Assembly (NCBI GenBank): GCA_031269405.1
Contig: JAISZE010000174.1
Location: forward strand, 1 to 9,379
Origin: Treponema sp.
GTDB taxonomy: Bacteria; Spirochaetota; Spirochaetia; Treponematales; Breznakiellaceae
Length of the DNA stretch: 9,379 nt
Direction of reading: 5' to 3'
Of the stretch, positions 1 to 6,996 are shown in pieces. Each line of letters opens with the position of its first letter. The first letter of the stretch is position 1. The notes below the pieces were generated by a model. It ran no database searches and had not been told where the DNA came from. It saw only the letters and a list, made by a program, of their open reading frames with translations. A program made the position numbers and the translations under genes.

Positions 1-464
1 TGGCGGCTCAACCGGGTGGAGGCTTCGTTAACGGCGTTCTGCACCGCCTGGGAACCCCCGTTGCCGTCGCTGATAAGGATAATTTTCCGGCGCCTTTCCC
101 CAGGCAGGGAAGCGGCGTATTTCTCCGCGAAACTCAAAGCGCCAGCTATATCGGAATCAGGGTACAGGGGATACATCAGCAGCAGGCGGCCTGCGATAGT
201 TTGAATATCCCCCTCTCCCTCAACAAGGCGGGATATTTCCAGTTTTGGCTCCCTGGAAAAAGAAACAAGATGAAAGGTGTCGCCTATGCGCAGGAATTCC
301 TTGAGGAAAGGCCCGGTAAGATAATCGCTGGTTTCAAAATAGGAATCGCTCATACTGGCAGAAGTGTCCAGGAGCACCACAAGATCCATAGGGCCGCCTG
401 CCTGGCCCAAAGCGGAAAAAACTATTCCCAGGATAAGAATTAAGGCAAATACCGTCTTTCGCAT
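1..464 (-). CDS. Exported VWA-domain protein, partial (C-terminus beyond left edge)
   Basis: The ATG at 464 opens a frame that stays open for 154 codons to the left edge, so only the N-terminal part is present. Residues 1-20 form a signal peptide (MRK, then a hydrophobic run ending near SALGQA), so the protein is probably exported. A von Willebrand factor A fold follows: a strand MDLVVLLD leads into the metal-binding DTSAS motif (D33, S35, S37), a Ser (S104) lies where the MIDAS Thr is usual, and IILISDG supplies the second acidic loop at 132-134. VWA domains normally bind a protein partner through a divalent metal; the partner here is unknown. AAGGAG lies 6 nt before the ATG, and the greA stop is 25 bp upstream, so it is the third gene of a TPR-greA-VWA operon. 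Domains beyond residue 154 cannot be judged. The VWA call is firm; the function is not. Confidence 0.88.
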   Translation of the reverse strand, partial: MRKTVFALILILGIVFSALGQAGGPMDLVVLLDTSASMSDSYFETSDYLTGPFLKEFLRIGDTFHLVSFSREPKLEISRLVEGEGDIQTIAGRLLLMYPLYPDSDIAGALSFAEKYAASLPGERRRKIILISDGNGGSQAVQNAVNEASTRLSR

Positions 465-489
465 GTATCGCTCCTTGACGCGGTCCCGG

Positions 490-3216
490 CTACAGAGCCG
501 CCGATATGGATTCCACCCTGTAGATTACTTTGTCGTTATTGATAGAAAATTCGACCTCATCCCCCACAGCCTTGCCGAATACGGCTTTCCCGAAAGGGGA
601 CTGGTAGGAAATAACCCGGTTATCCGGATCCGATTCCCAGGGCCCCAGAATAATGTATTCCACGTTTTTCCTACTCCCGGTATCCAGAAGGGACACCCTG
701 GTCCCGAAGGAAACCCTGGATGTGTTGACAGCCGCAGGATCGAAAAGCTGGGCCCTGGCGATTTCCTCTTTGAGCGTCGCTACTGTGGAATTGAGCAGTT
801 CCTGCTTTTCTTTAGCCGCCTTGTATTCGGCGTTCTCCCTGAGGTCCCCCAGGGAGAGGGCAAAGGCGATTTCCTTGGAGTTAGCAGGGATCTCTTCGTC
901 CATGATATGCGCAAGCTGCTTCTGTTTTTCGTCGTATTTCCCGATAGTGGCGATAAGCCCCAGGACTGCGGCTTTCTTCTCTTCTTCCCCGAAGAACTTA
1001 AAGTCCGGATGGTTCGCCAGTATGCGGTTTTTGAGGAACAGCTTGTCAGCCGGATCAAGATCCTTTACATCATTGATAAAGGTGTAGATCCTGATAATCG
1101 TGTCCACATCGGCGTTGTCTATAAAGTTGTTAAGAGCGTCCTCCTTGAAGAGGATGCTGTAGACCTGTTTATTGATCTTCCGGTTGTCCGCAGTGTCCCT
1201 GCGGTTTTCAATTTCCCTGTAGGTAATGTCCAGAATATGGATAAGGCTGATGAGCTGTTTCTCAAAGGAAATGTCCGCCTTTTCATACCATTCTTCGCGG
1301 CTCATATTCTTGAAGAACCAGACCACCGCTTCCCGGTACTCCCTGATATTGTCAAAGCATTTTACCGTCAACACGGTAAGCTTATCCTCATAACCTTCCC
1401 GCTGGAGATCGCTGATAATGGAAGAAAGGGGATGTTTCGGGAACAGATCAACGAATATATCCGCCCAGTTAGGGACAAAAAGCCTGATATGCCGCAGGAA
1501 TTCCTCTTTCAGCTTCACATCCCTGAGGTTGAGGAAGATGACTTCAGGATTTTCGACGCTGTTGAAGATTTCCAGGAAGTTGAGTTTTATACCTGCGCTT
1601 AAGTGGGGATTCTGGGAGATAAGATCCTTCACCAGGAGGAAGGAAGCCACTACCTGTTCGTTCACCTGACTGTAGGATTTGAGGTAGCCCAGGAAATACG
1701 CGAACATTTCTGAGAAATATTCCGAATCCAGTTCGGCGTCCTTCAGGGAAACAAAGCTGCGTATCACGGCGGCTCTGTCGAAAAAGTTGCGTTCAGCCTT
1801 GAATTCGGCAAAGAGCTTTTCTTCCATGGAAATAGGCCGTTCCCTGACAGTAAAGAGATCGATGTTTTCAGGACTTACGCCAAAAGAGGGATCGCTTTTG
1901 AGTATGTCCCTGGCCTTGGCGCTCCAACTGGTCCATTCCCCCGGGGAAAGCACGCCGGGCGCCAGTTCCACCTTGATCCGTTTGATGTCGCAGGAATTAC
2001 CAAAGCTTCGAATCACCGTTTTAAGGGCCCAGGCGTGATCTTCCTTGATTTTGTCCTGGAGCTTTTCTTTTTTCCATGTGGCTTTTAAAACCCAGATATG
2101 GTTTTTTGAAAGCGTCTGGAGGGCTTCTACGGCCATTTTAAGGGACATGGAATGGTTCCGCTTCCTGGCAAAGTCGATGACTATGTCGTCGCCGTGCACG
2201 CTGGCGATGCGGCCCACCCCCCAGGTCCTGTGGAACACGAAATTCCCCTTGTCAAAGGCGATATGTTTTTCAAAATCCGCCACTGCTTCGTGGATATTCC
2301 GCCAGTTCTGGGACAGGTTGGATATGCGGATGTATTCTTCCAGTTGGCTGTGGCCGGCGTACTTTTTCCTGAAAGCCTCGGTAATGTCCCTTCTGGCCTG
2401 TTTATCATCGTCGTCGTATTCCAGGATGATCTTCAGCACCGTAACGGCGGTGTTTACGTCGCCGCGTTTCATGCAGACATCGTATACATCCCGAAGCAGG
2501 AGCACCGCTTTGTCGTCGCTGATGTTTTTGGCTATACGCTTCTGCACATGGAGGAAAAAATCGATGTCTTCAGGGCAGTACTTGAGGAGTTTCTCCCAAA
2601 TCTCTTTGATATTGCTGAAAAGCTGTTTGGCGATGTACCTGTGGAGGGCTTTTTTATAATAATCCACGGCGTTTTCCGTGTCCCCGAGCTTTTCAAAATG
2701 TTCAGCCAGGGACTTGGCCAGATCCGCCTCTTCGTAATCCACCTTGACCAGCCGCTCCCAGATCCTGTAAACCGATTCTTCGTCATTTTCGTTTTTATAA
2801 CATTCCGCCAGGGTACGAAGGGCGAATTTGGATTCCCCGAAATCCAGAATCCCTTCGCAGAGGTATTTGACGATAGTCCACTTGTGGTTATCCACGAATA
2901 TGGTAACCAGGCTGATCATGGCCGAATCGTCAATAAGCTGCCGCGAAAGGGCGGTCATCCCCGACAGGTAGAGGGCGATAATGCTGTTTTTCGTGTGGAT
3001 CAGGTGATCTTCGCAGAGTTTCTTGAGATCGTCCTCCAACCGGCTCGCCCGGGCTTCCTTCAGGATCCCGTCAAGCTCCTTGAACTGGCTTGTTGAATAA
3101 TTGCTCAAAGCGGCGCGGGTCCATTTTTCCTCGTTCAGCATTTCCTGGACATTCTTACTGAGACCAGCCAGGTCCTTGGACCCGGCTGCCGAACCTACTG
3201 CCTCAACTTCAGACAT
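490..3216 (-). CDS. greA: Long spirochaete-type transcription elongation factor GreA with N-terminal TPR-like extension
   Basis: GreA enters the secondary channel of RNA polymerase and stimulates cleavage of backtracked RNA. The GreA part is the last ~170 of 908 residues: a coiled coil with the tip motif GDLRENAEY (790-798), whose D791 and E794 match the acidic tip residues of E. coli GreA (D41, E44), then the FKBP-like C-terminal domain with SPFGKAVFGKAVGDEVEF near 873-890. The first ~740 residues are extra. Residues ~130-320 are helical repeats of TPR or HAT type (for example the segment around 165-192), and ~322-370 form a small beta-rich segment with HRTWGVGRI (329-337), which resembles CarD/Tudor-like modules. 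Residues 371-740 are mostly helical and unassigned. Long GreA proteins are known in Borrelia, Treponema and Chlamydia. The ATG has GAGGAG 6 nt upstream, 14 bp after the TPR gene. The stop is TAG. No frameshift is seen, and both key acidic residues are kept, so cleavage activity is expected. Confidence 0.95.
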   Translation of the reverse strand: MSEVEAVGSAAGSKDLAGLSKNVQEMLNEEKWTRAALSNYSTSQFKELDGILKEARASRLEDDLKKLCEDHLIHTKNSIIALYLSGMTALSRQLIDDSAMISLVTIFVDNHKWTIVKYLCEGILDFGESKFALRTLAECYKNENDEESVYRIWERLVKVDYEEADLAKSLAEHFEKLGDTENAVDYYKKALHRYIAKQLFSNIKEIWEKLLKYCPEDIDFFLHVQKRIAKNISDDKAVLLLRDVYDVCMKRGDVNTAVTVLKIILEYDDDDKQARRDITEAFRKKYAGHSQLEEYIRISNLSQNWRNIHEAVADFEKHIAFDKGNFVFHRTWGVGRIASVHGDDIVIDFARKRNHSMSLKMAVEALQTLSKNHIWVLKATWKKEKLQDKIKEDHAWALKTVIRSFGNSCDIKRIKVELAPGVLSPGEWTSWSAKARDILKSDPSFGVSPENIDLFTVRERPISMEEKLFAEFKAERNFFDRAAVIRSFVSLKDAELDSEYFSEMFAYFLGYLKSYSQVNEQVVASFLLVKDLISQNPHLSAGIKLNFLEIFNSVENPEVIFLNLRDVKLKEEFLRHIRLFVPNWADIFVDLFPKHPLSSIISDLQREGYEDKLTVLTVKCFDNIREYREAVVWFFKNMSREEWYEKADISFEKQLISLIHILDITYREIENRRDTADNRKINKQVYSILFKEDALNNFIDNADVDTIIRIYTFINDVKDLDPADKLFLKNRILANHPDFKFFGEEEKKAAVLGLIATIGKYDEKQKQLAHIMDEEIPANSKEIAFALSLGDLRENAEYKAAKEKQELLNSTVATLKEEIARAQLFDPAAVNTSRVSFGTRVSLLDTGSRKNVEYIILGPWESDPDNRVISYQSPFGKAVFGKAVGDEVEFSINNDKVIYRVESISAAL

Positions 3217-3230
3217 CTCGTACTCCTCTG

Positions 3231-4196
3231 TTAGTTTCGATACTGTTCATATATGACCGGATCGATAAATTGTATCTTCAGCATGGTCTCTTCCACCATA
3301 TCCGAATTATTCCGGACATTCTCATAATAATCGATAAGCCTGAAATACCGGTTTAAAAGCCGGGGTTTCAAAAGCCCCGGGTCCTGCCCGCTGCGGAGAT
3401 CGTTTTCCAGCGACAGGATGGACTGCTTTAATTTGCCCAGATCCACCGGTTTTAGTTCCCGCTTGATGGAAAAGACCCCCCAGATGCTGCCGTAAACAGG
3501 GAGCCATTCCACAAGTTCCGGCCCTTCGTACCCCAGTTCCGCCACCTTCAGGCGGAGCCGGAATATTATCTCCGATTCCAGGGACAGAAGATCGATGTTC
3601 TGGGGATCCAAAAAAAAGGCTTCCCTAAACAGCACCTTTGCCGCCCTGATGTCCCCCAACAGGGCCTTAACATCCGCAAGTTCCGAAAGAGCGGCGCCGT
3701 CTTCTTCTCTGAGGCTGACCGCCTGTTCCATATACTTGACCGCCTCTTCGTAGTTTCCTACGCCTTTATAGCAGCGTCCGGCCTGGAGCAGCACTTCAGG
3801 GTCCTGTTTGCTCGTTCCGTCCCCCAAAACATCCCCAAAAGAGGCAAGGGCCAGGGAAAAAACATAGCGCCGTAGGGCGTACAGGCAGGAGTCAAAAGGG
3901 GCTTCCCTTATACTCCCGGCAAAGGCGTAAAAAGGTTTCCACTGGGAAAGGATAAACCCGCCTTTCTCATAAGGGCTGTGGAAATCCTCCAGACACTTTA
4001 TCCGTTCAAGCCACCACGTCAGGCACTTCAGGGCATACAGCACTTCGGGATGCTCGTAATCTTTTTTCAGCGCGTCCTGCAGATACAGGAAGGCCTGGGC
4101 GGCCTCAGAATCCTTAAGGCTTTTATAGGCTTTCTGAATCAACCCCTCCGTTGCAGATCCGCTTTCTGCACTTTTATCCGATGTTTCTCCATTCAT
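3231..4196 (-). CDS. Cytoplasmic TPR protein encoded upstream of greA
   Basis: This 321-residue protein has no signal peptide or membrane segment, so it should be cytoplasmic. Its first ~18 residues are polar and probably disordered. Recognisable tetratricopeptide helices lie at ~36-56, 133-166 (with the typical pattern GNYEEAVKYMEQAVSL) and 167-200 (GDIRAAKVLFREAFFLDPQN). The 205-321 part is helical without a named domain. TPR proteins are scaffolds for protein contacts; no catalytic motif is seen. It is the first gene of the minus-strand operon, 14 bp before greA, whose own N-terminal extension also consists of TPR-like helices. A link to GreA or RNA polymerase is therefore a reasonable guess but only from position. 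The ATG at 4196 lacks a good SD; no better in-frame start is seen. Specific function unknown. Confidence 0.85.
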   Translation of the reverse strand: MNGETSDKSAESGSATEGLIQKAYKSLKDSEAAQAFLYLQDALKKDYEHPEVLYALKCLTWWLERIKCLEDFHSPYEKGGFILSQWKPFYAFAGSIREAPFDSCLYALRRYVFSLALASFGDVLGDGTSKQDPEVLLQAGRCYKGVGNYEEAVKYMEQAVSLREEDGAALSELADVKALLGDIRAAKVLFREAFFLDPQNIDLLSLESEIIFRLRLKVAELGYEGPELVEWLPVYGSIWGVFSIKRELKPVDLGKLKQSILSLENDLRSGQDPGLLKPRLLNRYFRLIDYYENVRNNSDMVEETMLKIQFIDPVIYEQYRN

Positions 4197-4234
4197 GGCT
4201 TGAATAGTTTCTTACAATCTGGTAAACAATATAT

Positions 4235-4269
4235 CTTTTATATAATAGCACATTAAGGGCCTTTTGCAA
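4235..4269 (-). promoter_or_regulatory. Candidate promoter for the TPR-greA-VWA operon
   Basis: On the minus strand a TTGCAA hexamer (4269-4264) is followed after 16 bp by TATTAT (4247-4242), close to sigma-70 consensus, in an AT-rich stretch between GC-richer genes. Transcription would start near 4235 and leave a leader of about 39 nt before the ATG at 4196. A second AT-rich hexamer, TATATT (4233-4228), could serve instead. Prediction by eye only. Confidence 0.5.
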
Positions 4270-4290
4270 TAGCCCGGCGCAGGGGCCTAC

Positions 4291-4326
4291 TGTACAGGAG
4301 AGGTTCTTGGGATTATCATTATAACA
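4291..4326 (+). promoter_or_regulatory. Candidate rpe promoter giving a leaderless or near-leaderless mRNA
   Basis: TGTACA (4291-4296; four of six matches to TTGACA) and TATCAT (4314-4319; five of six matches to TATAAT) are separated by exactly 17 bp. The expected transcription start, 7 nt after the -10 box, is position 4326, which is the A of the rpe ATG. This agrees with the absence of an SD just before rpe. The same stretch also contains AGGAG (4296-4300) and a possible five-codon leader ORF, a competing reading that needs an upstream transcript. Confidence 0.4.
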
Positions 4327-4976
4327 TGAAGAAGCCTTTTGTCGCCCCTTCTGTTTTGGCTGCGGATTTTTCCCGGCTCGACGCCGCAGCGGCGGAAATC
4401 GACGCTTCCGGGGCGGAATGGACCCATCTGGATGTTATGGACGGCCATTTTGTCCCTAACCTGACCTTTGGCCCCAAAATGGTGAAGGATCTGCGCCCCC
4501 ATAGCCGTTCAATTTTCGACGTCCACCTGATGGTAAGCAATCCGGGGGACCTTTTCGGCCCTTTTGCCCAGGCAGGGGCGGATTACATCACTTTCCACGC
4601 TGAAGCGGCTGTGCATATCCACCGCCTCCTGCAGGCTGTCCGGGATCTGGGGAAAAAGCCGGGAATCAGCATCGTGCCGTCAACGCCGGTTTCCACCGTC
4701 GAAGAGGTGCTCCCGGTTCTGGATCTCGTGCTGGTTATGACCGTGAACCCGGGATTCGGAGGCCAGGCCCTTATCGGGGAATGTCTTGAAAAGGTGAAAA
4801 AGCTGGTCAGGATCCGGGAAGAACTGGGCCTGTCGTTCCTGATTTCCGTTGACGGCGGGGTAAACCCTTCCACAGCGTCCCGTGTCCGGGAAGCGGGGGT
4901 GGATGTCATGGTAGCAGGCGAGGCTTTCTTCAAGGCTCCGGACAAGAAAGCCCTTGTGGCTCTTCTTAAGGGTTAA
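4326..4976 (+). CDS. rpe: Ribulose-phosphate 3-epimerase
   Basis: Rpe interconverts D-ribulose 5-phosphate and D-xylulose 5-phosphate in the pentose phosphate pathway, in the cytoplasm. The 216-residue product has the usual length and TIM-barrel motif order: APSVLAADFSRL at 7-18, HLDVMDGHFVPN at 34-45, DVHLMV at 65-70, TVNPGFGGQ at 139-147 and SVDGGVN at 174-180, followed by a phosphate-binding end near VMVAGEAFF (194-202). The four family metal ligands are present as H34, D36, H67 and D176; the two Asp also act as acid/base. The start fits the family N-terminus. It lacks an SD at normal distance; AGGAGAGG (4296-4303) ends 22 nt upstream. It is the first gene of the plus-strand cluster, 40 bp before the next gene. 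Allulose-6-phosphate epimerase (AlsE) is a related alternative, but the similarity is plainly to Rpe. Confidence 0.97.
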   Translation: MKKPFVAPSVLAADFSRLDAAAAEIDASGAEWTHLDVMDGHFVPNLTFGPKMVKDLRPHSRSIFDVHLMVSNPGDLFGPFAQAGADYITFHAEAAVHIHRLLQAVRDLGKKPGISIVPSTPVSTVEEVLPVLDLVLVMTVNPGFGGQALIGECLEKVKKLVRIREELGLSFLISVDGGVNPSTASRVREAGVDVMVAGEAFFKAPDKKALVALLKG

Positions 4977-5001
4977 CGCCTGAGGGCCGAAAATAAAAGG
5001 T

Positions 5002-5007
5002 AAGGAG
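5002..5007 (+). promoter_or_regulatory. Ribosome binding site of the exported TPR gene
   Basis: AAGGAG lies 9 nt before the ATG at 5017 and fixes that start. It is the only clear SD in the plus-strand cluster; the later genes appear to rely on coupling to the gene before them. Confidence 0.75.
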
Positions 5008-5016
5008 CGTTTTTTA

Positions 5017-5988
5017 ATGGTTCGTTGCAAACATGCGGTTTTCGCCCTGGTATTGGCGCTGGTTGCAGGGAGCATCCATTCACAATCGATCCTGACCCGG
5101 CTCCAGGAGGGGATCAGCCTTTACAGCCAGGGCAGGTGGCTGGAAGCGGTAAGCGGGCTCAGGCGGGTGCAGGCTGATGCTTCTTCCTCAACCCAGCGGG
5201 CGGAGGCCCTTTACTGGATCGGCCTTGCGGAGCTTTTCGCAGGTGAATATGAAGCCGCCCTGGAGGACATGGAAATTCTTGAGCAGACAGATCCGGGGAA
5301 CCGTCGGATTCAGGAATTGCCTTACCACAAAGGCAGGGGGCTCTACCATTTAGGCCGTTACGATGAAGCTGTGGTACTCCTGAAAACCTACGCCGATTCG
5401 GTTCCCACCAATGCGGACGGAAGCCTGAACCCGCAAAATGCCTCCAAAAAAGCCGCGGCCCTTTACTGGACCGGGGAATGTCTCTATTCCATGGGGCTTT
5501 TGGACAAGGCAAACGAGGTTTTCCTTCTTATTACTGATGAATACCCCTATAGCCCCAAATACGAAGCCTCGGTTTACCGTATGGCGTTAATAAACCAGAA
5601 AAAAGTGGAAGCCGAACTCCTGGCCCTCCTTAAATGGAGCCACGAGGAATCCCTAAAAACCATGGAGGAATACCAGCGTCGGGAACATTCCTACGATCAG
5701 GCTCTTATCGCGTACCAGAAACGTATCGCCGATATGCTCAAAGACACGAGGCTTTCGGATCTGGAAAACGAAAACGCCCAGTACCGCCAGCAGCTTACTG
5801 CCGCGGATGAACGGATACGGCAGTTGGAAGGCGAACTTTACGAGGCCCTGGGCGGACTGTCTGCGGGATCCGGCAGGAACAACCCCGATCCGGTTCCACG
5901 CCTCAATTCCCTGCGGTCATCGGCGCTGGAACTCAGGGATGCGCTTCTTAATAACGGGGTTTTAGCGGCCCCGGGGTCCGGCAGATGA
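5017..5988 (+). CDS. Exported TPR / coiled-coil protein (CpoB/YbgF-like layout)
   Basis: The 323-residue product begins with a signal peptide (residues 1-22, hydrophobic core VFALVLALVAG, likely cleavage after IHS). The only nearby Cys is C4, before the hydrophobic core, so it is not a lipoprotein of the usual type. The mature part has TPR helices at about 28-60, 62-95 (ALYWIGLAELFAGEYEAALED), 102-130 (YHKGRGLYHLGRYDEAVVLL) and 146-180 (ALYWTGECLYSMGLLDKANE). A long coiled coil follows at ~210-278, ending in LENENAQYRQQL and DERIRQLEGEL, then a Gly/Pro-rich linker and a short helix. TPR plus coiled coil in the periplasm recalls CpoB/YbgF, which has the two parts in the opposite order, so homology is not claimed. 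It should be a periplasmic scaffold. Its stop overlaps the next start (ATGA). Confidence 0.85.
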   Translation: MVRCKHAVFALVLALVAGSIHSQSILTRLQEGISLYSQGRWLEAVSGLRRVQADASSSTQRAEALYWIGLAELFAGEYEAALEDMEILEQTDPGNRRIQELPYHKGRGLYHLGRYDEAVVLLKTYADSVPTNADGSLNPQNASKKAAALYWTGECLYSMGLLDKANEVFLLITDEYPYSPKYEASVYRMALINQKKVEAELLALLKWSHEESLKTMEEYQRREHSYDQALIAYQKRIADMLKDTRLSDLENENAQYRQQLTAADERIRQLEGELYEALGGLSAGSGRNNPDPVPRLNSLRSSALELRDALLNNGVLAAPGSGR

Positions 5989-6995
5989 TCCGTTTCCGTT
6001 TTTTCCGGATGGTCCTGCTCCTGGGTTTCTTCCTGCCTGCCCTTAACGCCGCGGAATACTCGGAAGGTTCCGTAAAACTGGCCCTTATGGAAGGCAGCGG
6101 ACGTTTTTCCCTCTATGCCTCAAACGCCGGTTCCCGGACCGGTTACGAACCGCTCTTTGCGGATCAGGACCTCCGTACCAGTTTCCTTTCGGTTATGGTG
6201 AACGACCGTTCCTACAAGCTCGGGGACACTTCGACCTTTAAAATCCGCCTTGGAACGGACCCGGATCGACCTTCCCTGATTTTTGAATCCCCCTTTCTCC
6301 TGGTAACCGAGGAATTTTCCTTTATAAAAACCGAAGGGTCCCAGGATACCAACGGCGTTTCCCTTACCATCACCCTGGAGAACCGGGGAGACCCGTCGGC
6401 TCTGGGGGCAAGGCTCCTCCTGGATACCAGTCTGGGCGAAGGCGGCAGGCAGCCTCCTTTTACAACATCCGGCAGGTCTATAGAGTCGGAAACTCTTATC
6501 GAAAAGGGAAGCCCGGAGTCCTGGTGGTTTTCAGGCGGCAGCGGGCTTTTCCTTATGGGCAGTATTTTCAATTCCGCCGGAGACGGGCCTGACAGCGTGC
6601 ACTTCGCCAACTGGAAACGCCTTAACGACGTGCCCTGGAAAGCTCCTTATGCTGCAGGAAGGAATTTTAATGCCCCTCCTTATTCGGTAGGGGATTCGGC
6701 AGTATGCTACTATTTTGAACCCCGGCTCCTCGCCAGGAGGGAACGCCGTTCCTTTACAGTTACCCTCGCTGCCTGGAGAGGCCCCGCTCTCCCCCAGGTT
6801 ACGGCTATCGGTCCTTCAGATGCAGTCCAAGGGGATGAACGCCAGCAGGATCTGGCGCTGATCCGCCAGCTTATCGCCACGATAGACGGTTGCCTTGCCG
6901 CAGGCGGCGCTTCTGAGGAAGAGCTCGCCTCTATGGAGCAGACCCTTCGGCGGCTTATGAACAAATACGGGTTTTCGCCCCCTTCGCAGCAGTAA
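5985..6995 (+). CDS. Exported protein of unknown family
   Basis: I do not recognise this family. The 336-residue product has a signal peptide (MIRFRFFR, hydrophobic core to LPALNA, likely cleavage after A22 or A23), so it is extracytoplasmic. Residues ~25-265 are rich in alternating strand-like stretches (SLTITLENRGD at 126-136; FTVTLAAW at 257-264) and Gly/Ser turns, typical of a beta-sandwich or beta-barrel fold; the pattern around LENRG resembles beta-sandwich modules that recur in secreted proteins. Residues ~283-328 are helical (QQDLALIRQLIATIDG and EEELASMEQTLRRLMNKY). There are two Cys in the mature part (C241, C303). The ATG overlaps the previous stop by 4 nt with no strong SD, implying translational coupling. 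Position between an exported TPR protein and a membrane-anchored TPR protein suggests the three act together at the envelope. Confidence 0.8.
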   Translation: MIRFRFFRMVLLLGFFLPALNAAEYSEGSVKLALMEGSGRFSLYASNAGSRTGYEPLFADQDLRTSFLSVMVNDRSYKLGDTSTFKIRLGTDPDRPSLIFESPFLLVTEEFSFIKTEGSQDTNGVSLTITLENRGDPSALGARLLLDTSLGEGGRQPPFTTSGRSIESETLIEKGSPESWWFSGGSGLFLMGSIFNSAGDGPDSVHFANWKRLNDVPWKAPYAAGRNFNAPPYSVGDSAVCYYFEPRLLARRERRSFTVTLAAWRGPALPQVTAIGPSDAVQGDERQQDLALIRQLIATIDGCLAAGGASEEELASMEQTLRRLMNKYGFSPPSQQ

Positions 6996-6996
6996 C

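Noticed and set aside
364..1602. 412-codon plus-strand open frame opposite the C-terminal half of greA
   Set aside because: It lies wholly antisense to greA and the VWA start, its product has no recognisable motif, and the minus-strand frame has clear GreA motifs. It is a shadow produced by codon bias.
2152..3096. 314-codon plus-strand open frame opposite the N-terminal part of greA
   Set aside because: Same reasoning: antisense shadow without SD or family similarity.
4241..4246. Perfect TATAAT on the plus strand as the rpe -10 box
   Set aside because: No acceptable -35 hexamer lies 15-19 bp upstream (nearest TTACAA is 23 bp away). The minus-strand reading of the same AT-rich stretch fits better.
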